A DNA stretch of 64,000 nucleotides from Luscinia megarhynchos (GCA_034336665.1 CM067592.1:36149889-36213888), one strand, 5' to 3'; numbered from the stretch's first letter, positions 1 through 14,246 are shown. Notes: generated from the sequence alone by a model not told the origin. Program-made: numbers and translations.

Positions 1-3000
1 AAGTCTTCTGTGACTTGTGGTTAAATACTCTAAATGTGAGGAAACAGCCCTTAGGGAACCTGTGATAGTGGCATCCAGTGTTTCACTCTTTGTGAAATAC
101 AGGGTGACTCACGGTTTAAAAAAAAAACACAACCAACCAAAAAATCTTGGAGCACCTGCTCAGAATTTTCTAGGAGACACTGGGCAGCTAAGGAAGGAGT
201 CAAGCACTGGTAAAATTTCTGAATGCTAGGCAAGTCCACTGTGGATGGTCTTGACACACTGCATCTTGCCTGAGTTATGACATGCTCCTCTAGCAGTTGA
301 CATTCTGTTTCCTGAAGTCATCCTCGTTAAATCTCGCACCTATGGTATCAGATGGAGGAAGAAAATAGAATAAAATAATTGGAGTAAGCTTGTATATCTG
401 TAGAATACTTGCTGGGTTTAGGTGTCTGTATCATGCTCATTGCTTGTTAGGGGTTCCTTCCAGAGGAAGCTTTGCAGGAAGATTTCTTGACTGAACAGAG
501 ATTATAGCATTGATGCCCTACATCTGTCTGAAACTTTACATTCCTGATATGTAACTTGTGTAGCTCTTCATTTTCCAACTGTGAGTTCATAATACTTCAG
601 CACTATTTTAAACTTGGTTTCAGAGGGGCTACAAATGTAAGCCAGTTGAATATGCCAGGTTTCATCAAGTATTGTATCAAGTTTGCAAATTTTACGTGAT
701 CTTAATGCATAACAGTGAATCAGCCCATGTTTGTTAAAAATACCTCTAAGTTTTAGCCTACCTTTGGATGACTTGGTATGGCATTTGAATTTGCAAAAAG
801 ATATGACACTAGGGAAGTTTGCAATGTTTAATTCTCAATATTAACATACTGCTCACACAGTAGTCTAGACTAGAGACATATGTGACCTGTCATTATATGG
901 TAATTCATCTACTGATAGTTCATGTCTGAAGTGTGCTGCCTTTGTCCCCTAAAGACTTAGTGAAAAAACAACTTGGAATATAAAGTTTTCCCAAAGTTCA
1001 GAAACATTTCACCAGCGCGTGTTTATTAATTTAAAAATCTTTTTTTTTTTTTCCCCCAGTGGTATGATCTAGAGTTAGACATAAAATTGATTTATTCCTA
1101 GGAGTGTTGAAAAAACATGTTATCCATAAAAGAAGTTTTTTGGAACACAAATACTTCTGGAGCTACAGTGCTATTTGCTTGCATCTATGTTGTTAAGAAT
1201 AACATGAGATAATTTTTTTTCCAGCGTGTCCTTATAGCTCCAGATGTAGTAGTATACCTTAATATACATTTAACAGGAGGAAATAGAGTAAGTAAGTTAG
1301 GAAAGCATATTTCTGCTGGCCTTTTATATTCAGGTTAAGGAAAATATTTGAAAGTTGGCATGGAATCCCTTTTTAAAATTACTAAGGAACAAAATAATTT
1401 AGTTTGCTTTAAAGATCAGAGCCCACTTTCTCTTCATGCTTTTGCAGTTCAGAAATTGCTTCACTGATGTTAAGCACAATATGTATCCTTTTAGTTTTGT
1501 AATGAGCATAAGTGAAGACCACCCTGTCAAAAGAGATTTTACTTGGAGGAGTTGACTCTTATAGATTAGGATTTTAAACTGTTGTTTCCAAAATGTTGTA
1601 GCAGTGGTGAAGTGTGAGTGTATGACACTATTCTGTAGCTGCTGAAGTGTGGTGAGATGAACATGCTATTATAGGTTGCAATGTGCAACCTAGGTATGTT
1701 AGTCTGAATGCCTTTATTAGAATTAATCAGTAGTTTACAATGGAGAGATTAAATTAAAGGTCTGAAGACAATTACTGCTTACTGGTTACTCATTGAAGGA
1801 GACGCAGAATGCTACAGTATAATCAAGCAAATAGCTTTGTATGGAGCTAAGGGCTTGATTTAGAGGCAGCAGCCAGTATTTGTGAGCTGATACGTGTGGT
1901 CTGTCTGGTGCTATCCAGCCAGGCTCTGGCACTGCACAGTGCTGTGGTGTGCAGTGGGAGCTTCCAAGCTCTTCACGTGACTTCAGCCAGCCATGAGTCA
2001 GTGTGTTTTTCTTTTGTGCTACAGTAAAAATGTTCAGTTAAAGAATAGGGTGGATATTCTTAAGGGCAGGCAGGCAGGCAAATTACATTTCTCAGTGTCG
2101 CCCACTGCAAGTCAAAGCTTTTAGAGTATTAATGTTTGATGATAAGTAACATTAAGGTAAAGTAGTTGTGAAGGAGGTAAAAATAGACTTCAGTTTGGGA
2201 GAGGTTTTATTTCAGATCTACCTCTAAATTAAACAGAAGAGCAACTTCCCCTTATAGGGTACAACTACATCATTCTACTCTTTTCTTTCTCACTCCTACG
2301 ACATAACTGCAAAGGCTTAACTTGAAAGGCACTTGTTAAGTGAGTAAGGAAGTGTAAGAGAACATGACCTGCTTATGGTAAATTATGTCTGTCCACTCCT
2401 TTCTCAAGGATTTCCAATTGCATGAGCTTTGCTTCACTGTTGTGTTCTGCACTGAGAGTGTTTTTACAAGTGTATTGCGAAACAGTTATTGAGTTAGCTG
2501 CGCTAAGACAGGAGTTCTTCTGGGTCCCAACCAGTATGGCTGTGGAAATGCAATGGTTTCTTTGGGTTCTTTCAGCTAGGAACTTGAATAATTCACCTTA
2601 GAGAAACCAGTACCAGTTCAGAGTATAGAATGCCCTGCTCTCCCCAACCTAGGGTTTCATCTAAGGCATGCAATAAGAGAAGGAAAGAAGATACCACAAA
2701 CTCATACTACTAATTCCCAATATAATCTGTTTGGTCTATTCCCTGATGGATGGATTCCAATCTTTTAATATAGATGTGCTCATACTAAGATTTTTGTCTG
2801 ATGTAAATTGTAAAGCTTCATTGGCTTCAGCAGAGCTGAAGTATTTTTCACTGAGGTTTAACATATGATGTAATACACTAACAAATTTTTGTGCAACACT
2901 ATAAGTTATGTCAAGTTCTGGAGTTTCTTGTAGTGAGTGGCTCTGGTTAAATGTTTGTGAGATTAAAATTGCAGTGTCAGATTTAGATGGGTGATATGTG

Positions 3001-4928
3001 TGTTTAAGTGATGGATCTGCGTTTTGGCAATGTTTGTCAGGTTTAGTTTATGATTTTGATGGTCTAATTTTTTGGTAGTGCAACTGGTTATGGTGTTTCT
3101 TTTCTTTAAATCTAAGTCTCTTCACACTTTGTCTTTCATTGTCCATTTTCCTCGATTCCTGCTCTTACGTGATTTCCCTATCTCTATTTGACCTTGACAG
3201 GATTCCTGTTGTTTCGTAACTGAGGACAGGATGAGGAAGGTATCTTTGAAACCTCTTACATAACTTTATTTTAGCATTATGAGGTCCAAGTGGCAGAGCA
3301 GATGGATGATACTTAACTCAAGAATGAGTTCTTCAGGACATGTTTAGAGCAAGTATGTTCATTGACTTGCAGGACTCTGAGATGAACAAGTTGATAGATT
3401 TTTATATACTATTTCATCACTGTTACTTGGCAAAATACGTAAACTTGCCAACCAAACAAAATAGATTAGTAATTATACTAAATCAGGCTGTCTTAAAAAT
3501 TCAGGAAAGGAAGCATGAAAAACAAATGACTCTTATCTTCTAATGGGTACACTGTGTTAATCTTATTCTGAAAAGTCTTGCAGAGCAGTCGATGTCATAT
3601 GATGCTATAATAATGTGTCCCATCTAGCATCATGCACTGTCTTTTTACTCCCCTTCTTTTTCCCAAGGGACAATGGATGCCATTAGGGGAAGCTTTTTTC
3701 TTTTCCTGGTGCATGGCAAGAGCATAGCCCAAGTCAGCACTGCAGCTTTGGAGGAAAGCCCAACCCAATTTATGGGATTCTCAGGGTTCTGTTGGGATTA
3801 GAAACAAGGTGAATTTCTCTTAACACAACTGGCTCAGGTACATGGATTGCCTTTGAAAGAGCAATACATCTTCTTACTAATTCACCAGAATTCTCTTTAA
3901 ATAAATTCCAAAAAATGCTTATAATGAAGAAAAGCTTTCTTCTAACAAAGAAAGACTCATTCATTTTAGGAGAACCTGCATCTTTGGTTAGTTTGTGATG
4001 CTTGTGAAAATACATGTCAATCTCACTTTAGGATTTTCTGGGACTGGGCTTGTATTTTGAAATGTGTGGACTCTTTAGCAAGGCATCCCGTAAATCAGGC
4101 ATACTTTTCTGCCCATAATGGCAGAAAAATTGCAGTTTCCACTGATTTCTTCTTCCTGGACTGTATGATTTGCAGTGTGATACTTTCACTTCATGTAGAA
4201 GAAGTAACAATACATTTGCTGTGAACATTTTAATTTCCAGTCTATGAGATGTCACTGGGTATTCACAGATCTCATATGATCATAATACAAAGGACTGACT
4301 TGCATGCCCATATCCTTTTAGGCAGATATTAAGGATATGTGAGTGGACTCAGTACTTTAGTCTGATACAGCAGTTTCTCTTCTCTTTCTGCTTGTGTCTA
4401 TAACATCATGAAGTACAATCTCTTTTTTCTCAGTTCTCCCACTGCCACACCTTGTAAAAAAACTAAAATTACTTTGTGTACGGGAAAAAATAAGAGTAAG
4501 AAGTCATTAAGTTAACAACATGAGGGAAAAGACTAGGGAAGTATGACTGTCTCTCACTGTAAATGGGGATAACTCTAGTACTACCTTTAAACTTGTCCCT
4601 TTGTTATTGTTAAATCCATGAGGTAAGAACATGTGTCTTGGAGAATGGTGATGTTCTAATGCAGCTTCATTTGGCCTTCAGGTTGACTTGCTTTCTTTGT
4701 TTTCCCTATTTGAAAATGAGCTGCTCTCCTGTTCCACAAAGTACCATTTAAATGATGAGGGAGATTTTAAGGAGCACTTTTGCTCTACAGCTGGTCTAAT
4801 TAGGACTTGGAACTAATTGCGGTAGGTCAGCAACTACTGACTTCAATACATCAGTGCGTGATTTTTGAACAGTCAAAGTCATGGAAGGATCCACTTACAT
4901 GCTTCTTTCTCTTTTGTTTTTTCAACAG
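1..4928 (+). other. NTRK2: upstream NTRK2 intron, 3' part
   Basis: This is AT-rich sequence upstream of the first exon in the window, ending in a pyrimidine-rich tract and an AG acceptor. I see no exon, no CpG-rich promoter-like block and no recognisable transposon. The only small repeat noted is a GCAG run at 2065-2080. Open frames here are short and look random. The exon encoding the signal peptide and LRR N-cap must lie to the left, because the next exon starts with the last base of a split codon. Confidence 0.85.
2065..2080. repeat. short GCAG microsatellite
   Basis: About four copies of GCAG in tandem in the upstream intron. No function is suggested. Confidence 0.7.
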
Positions 4929-5003
4929 TTACATCGCAAACCAGCCAAATTTGGAAAGTATAAATGACAATGAGGTTGGATATTATGTTGGACTTAAAAA
5001 TCT
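4929..5003 (+). CDS. NTRK2: TrkB exon: start of leucine-rich region
   Basis: This 75-nt exon has a pyrimidine-rich acceptor ending CAACAG and a donor GTGAGT. It begins with the last base of a split codon and ends with two bases of the next, so it is phase-symmetric. It encodes 24 full codons, starting YIANQ and ending GLKN. This is the stretch leading from the LRR N-cap into the first leucine-rich repeat, about residues 71-96 in human numbering. The split codon plus the next exon make an N-L-T glycosylation sequon. The residues match avian TrkB closely, with a few differences from chicken as I recall it, for example QPN where chicken has QRK. Its length is a multiple of three, so skipping it would keep the frame. 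Confidence 0.95.
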
Positions 5004-5238
5004 GTGAGTATGGGATACATTTGATACAGCCTTCCTTTTGTATTTCTTTTATAGAAGCATGTAGAGACCTTATCAAATTGTATGCCTAACTTTGTATGTT
5101 ACTCAACAAAGTTGTAAATCTCACAGACTAGCCTTGTAGACATTTCCTCCAAACTCTTATTTTAATAGTTATTATCATTACATTGTCATTACGTATATTT
5201 TAAATGAAACATTCTAACAGCATTACTTATTTTCCTAG

Positions 5239-5310
5239 GACTGTGGTGGATTCAGGCCTAAGATTTGTGTCCCGTCATGCATTTGTGAAAAATGTGAACC
5301 TACAATACAT
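5239..5310 (+). CDS. NTRK2: TrkB exon: leucine-rich repeat 1
   Basis: A 72-nt exon following an intron of only 235 nt. Its acceptor ends TTTCCTAG and its donor is GTGAGT. It has the same phase at both ends as the preceding exon and encodes 23 full codons, TVVDSG to NVNLQY, forming the first leucine-rich repeat of the ectodomain. The LRR cap is the outermost part of the receptor; in the Trk family it supports folding and fine-tunes ligand response, while the main binding site is the second Ig domain. It differs from chicken as I recall it at only a couple of positions, such as RHAF where chicken has RQAF. The exon is in frame and free of stops. Confidence 0.95.
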
Positions 5311-8300
5311 GTGAGTAAGAATAGTATCTGCATTCTAAGTCAAAACTGCCCAACTAATGTTAATTTATTTTTTTAAAATTTATTTTTATCTCTTACCACT
5401 TGCTTAATTTAAAAATATTTTAACAAGACAGACTTAGAATGATCTTCTATCGTTAATTGCCCTTAAATTAGATATATATGGTAAGGAACTGGTGGGTCAT
5501 AAAACCATAATGTGTGAAAAGACCATCCAGCTCATTATCCTGTCTCTAACAGTGTACTTTGGCTGTGTCTTTTGTGATAAGTAATGTAACACAAAGAGTG
5601 TGTCTCTTGAGGGTATGATGTCCACACTGTGCATCACACTCAGTGACGTGGTTTTTACTAGCTCTAGTCTAATTTGAGCTGAACATATTTTAGCAGCTGC
5701 AGTGTAGAAGATCATGCATGGAGCACACCTGATAAAATTTGATCAGTATATGTGCCAAGAGACTGTGATCAGACTGTCTGAAGAACCGAAGTCCTAGGGG
5801 TCATTCACTTGAAAACTCAAGATCAGAACTAACATACCCAGAGCAGAATATAGGAACGACTTTGCTTTCGTACCCAAATGTGAATTGTGGTTCATGACCT
5901 ACAGGAAGCTGAATTTGTACCTGTGCAGCTTTTTGATTGTTTCCTGGATTTGTTATGCTTTAGATTTAGCAAACGCTGAACTGATCAAAGTTCTCTCTCT
6001 ACATCTTTTGTTCCTTCTAGTGGAACAGACATAGAGTAGCTCATTTTACTACTTACATGGAAAACTGTGGATCTAGTCTGGTAAAACACTGAGATCATGT
6101 GAGTGGCTCTGTTCCTCTCAAGTACCCTTTTTAGCCAGATATTCCAAGTGTGTGCTTTAGTCCATACATCTTCAATAGATGAACACTAGCATACATTAAC
6201 ATTTAACTGGACCCTTTGCTTTTATCCTAGTGAGGTTGGAAAGACATAATGCCAAACCTTGGCTTTGTAAGATACTTCATTGTAAAAGGAAAGAATTGTT
6301 GAACAGAACACAGTTTGATTTGATTGCTTTGCTCATAAGATGGGATCACTTTCTGACCTGTGTTTTCTAAAGAAGAGCCATTCATTTGTGTAAGGAAGTG
6401 GACATGAATGTCCTTTTCTGCCTAGATAGTAATTTCTGCCATTTATATGGAACAGTCCCAGAGGAGTGTGAACTAATCTTGTGAGCCTGTGAAATTTATA
6501 TTATATCATAAAATCATTAATAAAGAGCTTTACTATAATCAGTTGGTAATATAAAAGAAGTATGTTCCAGAGTATATTCAAGTGTTTGCCTGTGTGACAA
6601 TTGCTCAGTGAATTATGGCTATAAACTAGGAAACTCCATAAAGCCAAGTGCATGTGCACTGGCTGTGGAAATACGCAATTAGAACATGCTGTCTGAGGGG
6701 CATATTTGCAAAGAAAGATTTAGTGACTCTGCTGGGAGAGAAGTGAGATTCTCTCTCTGTGCAATGAAGCAGAACAAAGCAAATGCAAGTCTGGGATCAA
6801 AGGAGTATTGTTACATTTTTACAACTTTTCCCCTTTGTATTACTGCTGTGAGGGAATCTATTGGAATACTATATAGAGATTAGGACACTGAATCTACTCA
6901 TCTTGAAAGATGCTACAGAGAACAGCAGTGGAGCCATAAGGAGCTTGTACAGCAAATAATATAAGGAGGCTGAGAGCCCAAGTATGTTTAGTGCAATAAA
7001 GAGAAGATTGAAAAGGAACATACATCATTGCAATAGGACAAAGAATAATGATTTGAAAATCAAAGAGCGTTGACTTAGATGAGATTATAAGGAAGAAGTC
7101 TTTTACAATAAGGGTGGTGTGTCTGGCAACAAGTTGCCCAGACACATGTTGGATACCCCAGCCCTGGAAGCATTCAAGGTTACCTTGGACAGGGCTCTGA
7201 GCAAGCTGGTGTAGTTGGAGATGCTGGAGAGCTGGAACTAGACCACCTCTAAAGGTCCCTTCCAACCCAAACTCTTCTACGATTCTATGCTTCTGTCCTC
7301 ATCTTATCTTTAAAAGAAGAATAATTATGATGAGGAAAGCAATCAGTTCTCTCCATGACCATGAGTACAGTGTGAGAAATAATGCGTTTAGTTTGGAGAA
7401 AGATAAACAGAATTTTGAAAGATCTTTCCAGCTGTCTAGGCAGGTAGATACCATAGAAAGTGTAACAACTGGTATGATGCTCTTGAGAGACTTTTTTGAC
7501 TGTTGCCTTAGGGAAATGAGTTTCATGCAGTCACAAAGTGTGTCTGTCTCCAGTGTTTGCTTATAACCAAAACTTACATAGGTAAACAAGTTTTCAGAAA
7601 ACTGACCATTGAAGAGAACAGAAACCCTACCAAAGTTACCACTTGAGGGAAAAGTATCACTGTACATATGTGAGCTGCTAGGCTAGAATCCACTCGGATA
7701 AGACACTTTAAAGTGTTTCAACTATAGGAAGAGCTTCATTTGAACATGCAAACTGGGAGTATGTGTCTGGTGGTAGGCAGACTTTGGTAGAGCTGTAACT
7801 CCTTGCTAGAAACAAACTATACTGATTTGACATCTGTTCAGTTGATATAGATTAATTCTTGCTGCAGAATACTTACATTATGAACCAGAAGTTTATCCAG
7901 TCTCGTACTGTGTTTTCTTTTGGTGGGGATTTAGTAATGTTGGCAGACACAGGATAAGCCCAGATAAGATGGAAAATATTAAGTGTCACCAGCTGCTCTA
8001 GATGCACAGGACAAAGCAGTAAGTATAGAGGTATTTTTTACTAAGGCTGATCTGTTATCCCTGCAAAATGCATTTGTTTGTTTTCTTTGGCAAGTCATTA
8101 TGCACACTAAAATGTTTCTGAAAGCCCCAGTGAATCATGGCTTGTTGTCATCAGCAATAAAAATCCTGTTGACTGCCTATGAAGGAAGTATAGCTCCTGT
8201 TGTGAAAACTATTAAGAGCTAAAGGAATTTCATTTTGCAAGGGTAATCTATGAGTACAGGTCTTTGAGAAGTCCTACATTTTATTAGGAATCAAATTTTT

Positions 8301-11233
8301 TACTATCCCATAAATAAAAAAATCATTTTTCTGAAGATTGATGTAACTGTATAAGCATTAATTTTGCTATGATAGTCTTACAGCTTTCTTTTTGTTCTAT
8401 GAGAAGTCTTTTGGTGTAGTTAAGGAGCTATATTATATAAAAGTAGTATTTATTTTATGAATCATACAAGAGTATCAGTTTAAAAGAAACTTATTAACAC
8501 ACATTTTCTCAAGCCTTTTTTTTTTGTTATTTCCTCATTTTCTTGGGAAAGCTTATGTAGCCCAAGTATCTTTCTAAAATTATCTATCATGAGAAGATTT
8601 GAGTAATACCATAAACAACAGGAAAATAAATGTCCTAAGAGATGCTATTAAAGTGTAATTAATAGCCTTGCTCATTTAATTTTCATGTTTTCACTGCCCT
8701 AGACTCAGGTCAGTCTCATTTTAGTAGTTTATAGGCTTATCTGCTGTTAAGAGTAATTTAATCAACCTGTGTAATACACATGCACGGTATATCGTCAGTG
8801 TGTTTAAGTGTGAGAACATTTCACAAGGGTCTGTTTACAAAAACTTTAAAAATAGTTGTTGTTACATGCCAGCCTGCATCTAAGTGCATCACTGAATCAT
8901 AGATTGTGTAGTGTATATGTACAGCTCCAGGTATTAAAATATGTTTGTGTCTCCACACTGTTCAGGTTTAGGTAAGGCAGCCAAAGGAAACCATTTGAGA
9001 GCAGCCTTGCTGCAGATTCGCCTTGTTTGCACACAGGGCTGGTCCAGCCATAGGCAGAGCAGGCTGTTGCCTGTGGAGGGAGACTGAGTGTAGCAAAATG
9101 GCCACGTCTTCACCTCTTTCCCCCAGTTCTCCTTAGATCTCTTCCCTCCTCTTCCTTCTTGCCTCCCCTTTTCAGAAGCACTAGAGCTGGTAGAACTCTG
9201 CCCGTGTTGCTATCTCTGGTAAATCTTTTTGCAGTTTCTCAGTCTGGTTTTGTTCTACTTATATTGCCATGGGTTTGATTTTAGAATTAGGGCTAGCAAG
9301 TTTAAAGTGAGCTTGATATTTTAATATAAAATACAGGCATACTTTTGACTGAATCTGGGTCCTCTCCTTAAGTTTAGCTTCGGGGCCAGGCTCTGTACTC
9401 TTGACTTTTTTTCTGTGAGAGAAAAATACTTTGGAACCTCAGATGTATTTTCTTTGGGCTGCTTGCTGTAGTCTTTTTATGTGTAGTTGAATTATGGAAT
9501 TAATTCATATTCTCTTTCCATGAAAGTGGAAGTGGGATCGTTAACTACTTCAAAATAAGCCTGGCAGTGATTTTTTTCCACTTTATATGAATTAAGGTGA
9601 CAGCAGCAGGCATCTCTGTAATCAATAAAAAGTGCTCACCTTATGAAAAATATATGTATAAAATTAAATTTACTGTCAAGTGATACAAATTTATAGCAGT
9701 GGTTTGCAGGTAAAGCCCACTGTATATCTGGCTGTCTTTTGGCAAAGATAGGATTTATTTAATCTGCAGGTAAGAGAGGCAGGTTCATACTTTGTCTGGC
9801 AATGCCACAGGGGCCTCCACATGTTGCTTGTCAGTGTGGGAACAAGAGACATTCTCCTGTGTGGTGAGTGAAGAGTTTCCCGTGGAGGGATGGGGTTTGG
9901 TGTGGCTGCATGCTGGAGGCAAAAGCCCAAGTCGGTTTGAGGATCCAGCTTCTTTTATTCAACCTCCCAACACTGAGCATATGCATACAAGGAAAAAAAC
10001 GCATAGTGACAGTTTTTGCTTAAACATAACTTCTGTTCTATATGCAAATTGTGCCTTAATGTTGGTCTATCTGATCAGGGTCCATGAGGCATTTCTATCA
10101 GCATCTGCCATAGGGAAGTGCAGTTCACCTGACTAGTGAAATAATAGCTCCTGTGTTTTGCTGTCACATGTAAGGACCAGTCAGTTTGTAAGCTTTAGGT
10201 TCTTCTTTGCCAGAAGGGATCAGTGATGAAATATAAATATAATCTCTTTGATTCTGTTATAAACATTTGTAGAATATCCAACTTTTAATTTCTGTGAAAA
10301 TTATATTGTATTCAAAGATTAACGACTGAAAGGTGGGAAGTAAACACTGTGTTCTTTAGTCAGATTGCAAGAAAAAAAAATCCCTGGTTTTAGATGCAAT
10401 GCAACACTAAGTGTGGAGCCCCTATGGTGCCTTTATAATACCACATAAAACTCATGGTATTTTGGCTCATAACACTGATTTGTGCTCTACTGATGGCAGT
10501 TAAACTGTTTACTGCTCTCAGTATCTTTAATTCATAGATAGATAATGCTGTACAAAAATGTTATTTTGCTTTGGGGTGGAGAAAGCAGTTTTGTAAGCCT
10601 TTGAGGGGAGGAGTATTTCTGGTTCAGATCAACATTTCTTTGCTCTGCATAATGGGAGAAGACCTTTCAGTTAATTACCACTGGAAACCGTAAATGCTTA
10701 ATTGACATAAAAATGCCCAATACAGGCATTTTACAGTTTTCCTTTTGATCTTCCATGTGGGTGCATATTGCACATGCAATTTGAATAGAACAACTAAAAA
10801 GCTCTGATGTGGATGTGTGCTAGCATGTGAGGAGGGCTTGTATGAGTACAGCGTTTGGTGCACCATCAAAGAAAGGGATACACCCATTTCACATGAATAA
10901 ATTGAGCATATAATTAACACCTGGACTTTACAAAATACTTTTGAAACACAGTTAAATCTGCTGCCTTTCTGCAATTGACAAAATGCTAAAATTGAAGATA
11001 TTGATCCCTGCTGATTTGATTTTGAATGTATTTGATGTTAGATGCTGACTGGATTCAAGCCCCTGAACCCTTCAAACCGTAAACTAAGACTGAACACTAC
11101 CCTTTTATAACTGAAGTCAAAGGACTTTTGGAGCTGGTTCTACCTCTTAATTGCTTTTTCAAGAGACACAAACTGTATTTTTAGTGTAAGAAGAAGCAAT
11201 TCTAATTAATGCAATCTTTCTCTTTTGCCATAG
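5311..11233 (+). other. NTRK2: NTRK2 intron with a CR1 fragment
   Basis: A 5.9-kb intron between the first and second leucine-rich-repeat exons. It contains one CR1 retroposon tail at about 7065-7295. The rest is unique AT-rich sequence in which I see no exon, RNA gene or conserved motif cluster. The largest open frames, of up to 123 codons, overlap the CR1 or are unremarkable. Confidence 0.85.
7065..7295 (+). mobile_element. CR1 LINE, 5'-truncated 3' end
   Basis: This is the characteristic 3' end of the avian CR1 retroposon in sense orientation. It contains the segment around CAAGTTGCCCAGA, the stretch CTGGAAGCATTCAAGG, the stretch GGTCCCTTCCAACCCAA, and a tail of degenerate ATTCTATG octamers. 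CR1 copies are usually 5'-truncated, as here. The copy is diverged and non-coding. Its left edge near 7065 is approximate. Confidence 0.9.
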
Positions 11234-11302
11234 CAATTTATCCAGAAACAAGCTCTCAAGTTTGTCCAAGAAGCCTTTTCGCCATCTGGGTTTAACTGAT
11301 CT
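11234..11302 (+). CDS. NTRK2: TrkB exon: leucine-rich repeat 2
   Basis: A 69-nt exon with acceptor TTTTGCCATAG and donor GTAAGT. It starts with one base of a split codon and ends with two, as do the two exons before it. The 22 full codons run from NLSRNK to GLTD and form the second leucine-rich repeat, ending in the FRHLGL consensus segment. An N-L-S sequon lies at its start. The three LRR exons of 75, 72 and 69 nt are all multiples of three in the same phase, so any combination can be left out without a frameshift. Confidence 0.95.
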
Positions 11303-14246
11303 GTAAGTTGTCGTTTCTTAAAATATGAGCTTATTTTTGGCTGGAATGGAAGAATAACACTTTGAAGTTTATTCTCTTGAAGGTAGAGGTCCATCAGGAA
11401 TTAGAAGTGCAGTTCTGGTTCAAAGAAAGCATCAATTCTAGACACTTAAATGTAGAGCAATTTTCATTCCAGGGCTTCAAGAAGGTTAGGTATATATTTT
11501 AAAGCAATTTAGAGGTCAAAATACCCTCCTCCTTCAGATTTAAGAGATTTTATTTTGAGATTACTTGACACAAAACTACTGGTGTTTATTTAAATATTTT
11601 AACCAGTGAAAATACAGTCTTTCACAGACATTCATACGAGGATTGTCTCTCATATTCTTATAGGGGCCACGCTTGTGCCTGGCTATTTAAAAGTATTTTT
11701 TATTTTCTCAAATTCTTGAGTTGCACTGTGCTTTATATAATCATTTAGAATGAAAGCACTGGTAAGCACTTTATTGATTTTTGCAATAATAACATTTTTA
11801 TTCTCTGTTACATCTGCCATATTTTCTTATGGATACATGTTCCAAAATTTTGGTCATCCTGTCCATTCTCTGCTATTATGCATAGATCCTGCAGGAGTTC
11901 TGGGAGAGCTGGCACTGCAGAGGAGGGGGAAGTTGCTCTCCTGGATCTCAGAGGAGAGTCAGAATTTGCCCAAAGTGACAGTCCAAGTAGGAAGCACCAG
12001 ACATGCAATCCTAGACCTCTTCAGGTGAACTTCAGCACGTGAGAAGTGAAATGAGCAAATCTCAGTGGCACAAAAAGAGGTTATGCCCCTTAGGTATATT
12101 TTGTTGATAATTAAGTTGGTATAATTATTCTCTTTATGGCCCAGGGAACACTGCTCACCGGAATATTCTTTAATAATTTGACAGTTGCTGAGCTCTTTAA
12201 TGAGGTGACTAGCTAGTTGCAAAGCTCTCCCATTGCTCCATGCCCTTTGCTGTTCTGTTACTTTTGAGGTATGGAGGCAATGCATGTTAATATACAAGTT
12301 GAGAGAAAAAAGGCATACAAAATTGAGGTAGAGTGTTGTGGGCCTGGGAAAGGGAGTTTAGGACTAGACAAACTGGAGTTATGCAAACAGAGGTTGTGAA
12401 GAAGTGAGAAAAACAGACATGGGGGAAATGAGAGAAAGAAAGTGAAGGGATAAAAGCAGAGCCTGAAAGGAGGACAAGCAGTGATAAAATCTGTATAGTT
12501 GAACAATTCTGCTGATACATGTTTACTACATAGCTGGAAGATCAGAAACAGGAGAGAAGGAAGAGTGTTGGGAGATGAATCTAAGATATGAATGTTGCCA
12601 TAAAGAGCTTCTGAACACCTTCCCCCAAATCTGACAAAAAAGTATATTTGTCCTGTTAGTATTCTTGCAAATCAAAACTTAAAGGGATGAGAAGTTTAGA
12701 ATAAGGTGTAGTGGAGAGGATAGTCACCAGGTATTACAGAGAAGGAGATGCCACCTTGAAAGGTTACTTCTGGAGCAAATGGACTGCAGCCATAAAATTA
12801 GAGCAAACACGATAGAGTCGGAATTTTCTTTCTGTAGATCAGTTTTCTTTCACACAAGTGTCTGTAGAGGGTCATTATGCACCCAGCCCATGATGTGCCT
12901 AACTCCCTAGGTGGCTTAACCACAAAATAAAACACCAGAAGAAGACTGCTCAACCAAGAGAAGTTTGTCTTTACCAGGAAGCCATAGGGTGAAGCAGAAG
13001 ATGGAAGTAAATGTCACTGTTTTGAAAATGCATGTCATAGGCTTTGACCCAAGGAATCATCATGTTCATACTGTGTCTTGCACAAACAATTTTTGTTCAT
13101 GCTGCCTGTTTTAAAGTCCAGCTGTTGACTTCTGTGAATACAAATTGCTCATTCAGAAACTTTTGATGATCCCTGCAGTTGTTTCTCCTCAAAGGACTTG
13201 AGATGGCTTTTGTGGGAATAGGTTATGGCTCTAACTAGATGATTTTTTTCATGATTTGAACACTTCATGTCTTTGGGAGGCATTTATGAGCATAGATTGT
13301 GGAAGAAAGTTGAGCTTCTGTAAATCAAAAATACCTGCGAAACGTTGTTAAGAGTGATTGTTCTCCTGGTAATGAAATGCCTTAAAAGGACACTTGCTCA
13401 CCCACATTATTGGCTCTCATGTATGCCAGCAGAAGGAAAAAAAATGCTGGTCACTGTTTATGTAGATATATTTCTGTTCATATTTGGCATGTATGTAATT
13501 GCATTACACTGTTGTGTAGTTTTATTAAATTTTAAAACCAGAATTTGTTAAGTTTGCTAACCTGTGGTTTAAATTCCATGCAGGGTATCTTATCAATTTC
13601 TATTTCACAGCCATTTTTACATTTAGTATTTCTTCATGACATTGCCTTTGGTTTTACTGTGAGATTTTTCTAGAGTGTTGTAGCAGATGAATTTAAAAGA
13701 TTAAAAAATAATTTTTTTTTGTGATTAAAGTTTGTTAGAGTATGTGTATAATCCAAGGCTGTTTGACTTTATAAAGAATTTACCACCCCACAGCAGTAAA
13801 CCATTTCTGAGTGGTGGCTCAGGTGTAGAAGAGATGAATTCCAATCTCTTCCTGATTTATGAAATAAAATGGAGCTTCTGAGCAGCCATTCTCTACAGGC
13901 TCCTGATTTACACTGATGAATTGGAAATAGTAGCCAAATCCCCTGTGTGATCTCTCCTGCCTAAAATATTCTGGGTTCTCCGTGCATGCAGCACTTAATT
14001 CCCTACATGGAGACTGTTACCAACTTGGCAGCTTTGGGGCGCCGAGCTTACTTGGCAGCCCTGAGCTTACCAAGGGTGCATGCGTTATGCTTCTCACTGA
14101 GAGGGCTCAATCTGCCTTCCTTAGCCTTCCTAACTAACTTGTACTTTCACCCAGCTGAATGCTTGGAGCCCCTTCCCCTCTTTTTTTTTTTTTTAATATG
14201 CATGCTACATTTCACCTTCTAAATTAATTGGTGTTTTTTACTGTAG
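11303..14246 (+). other. NTRK2: NTRK2 intron, no clear features
   Basis: A 2.9-kb intron. A purine-rich stretch on the + strand at about 12300-12480 is the only compositional oddity, and no transposon was recognised. It ends in a long T tract followed by the CTGTAG acceptor. Confidence 0.85.
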
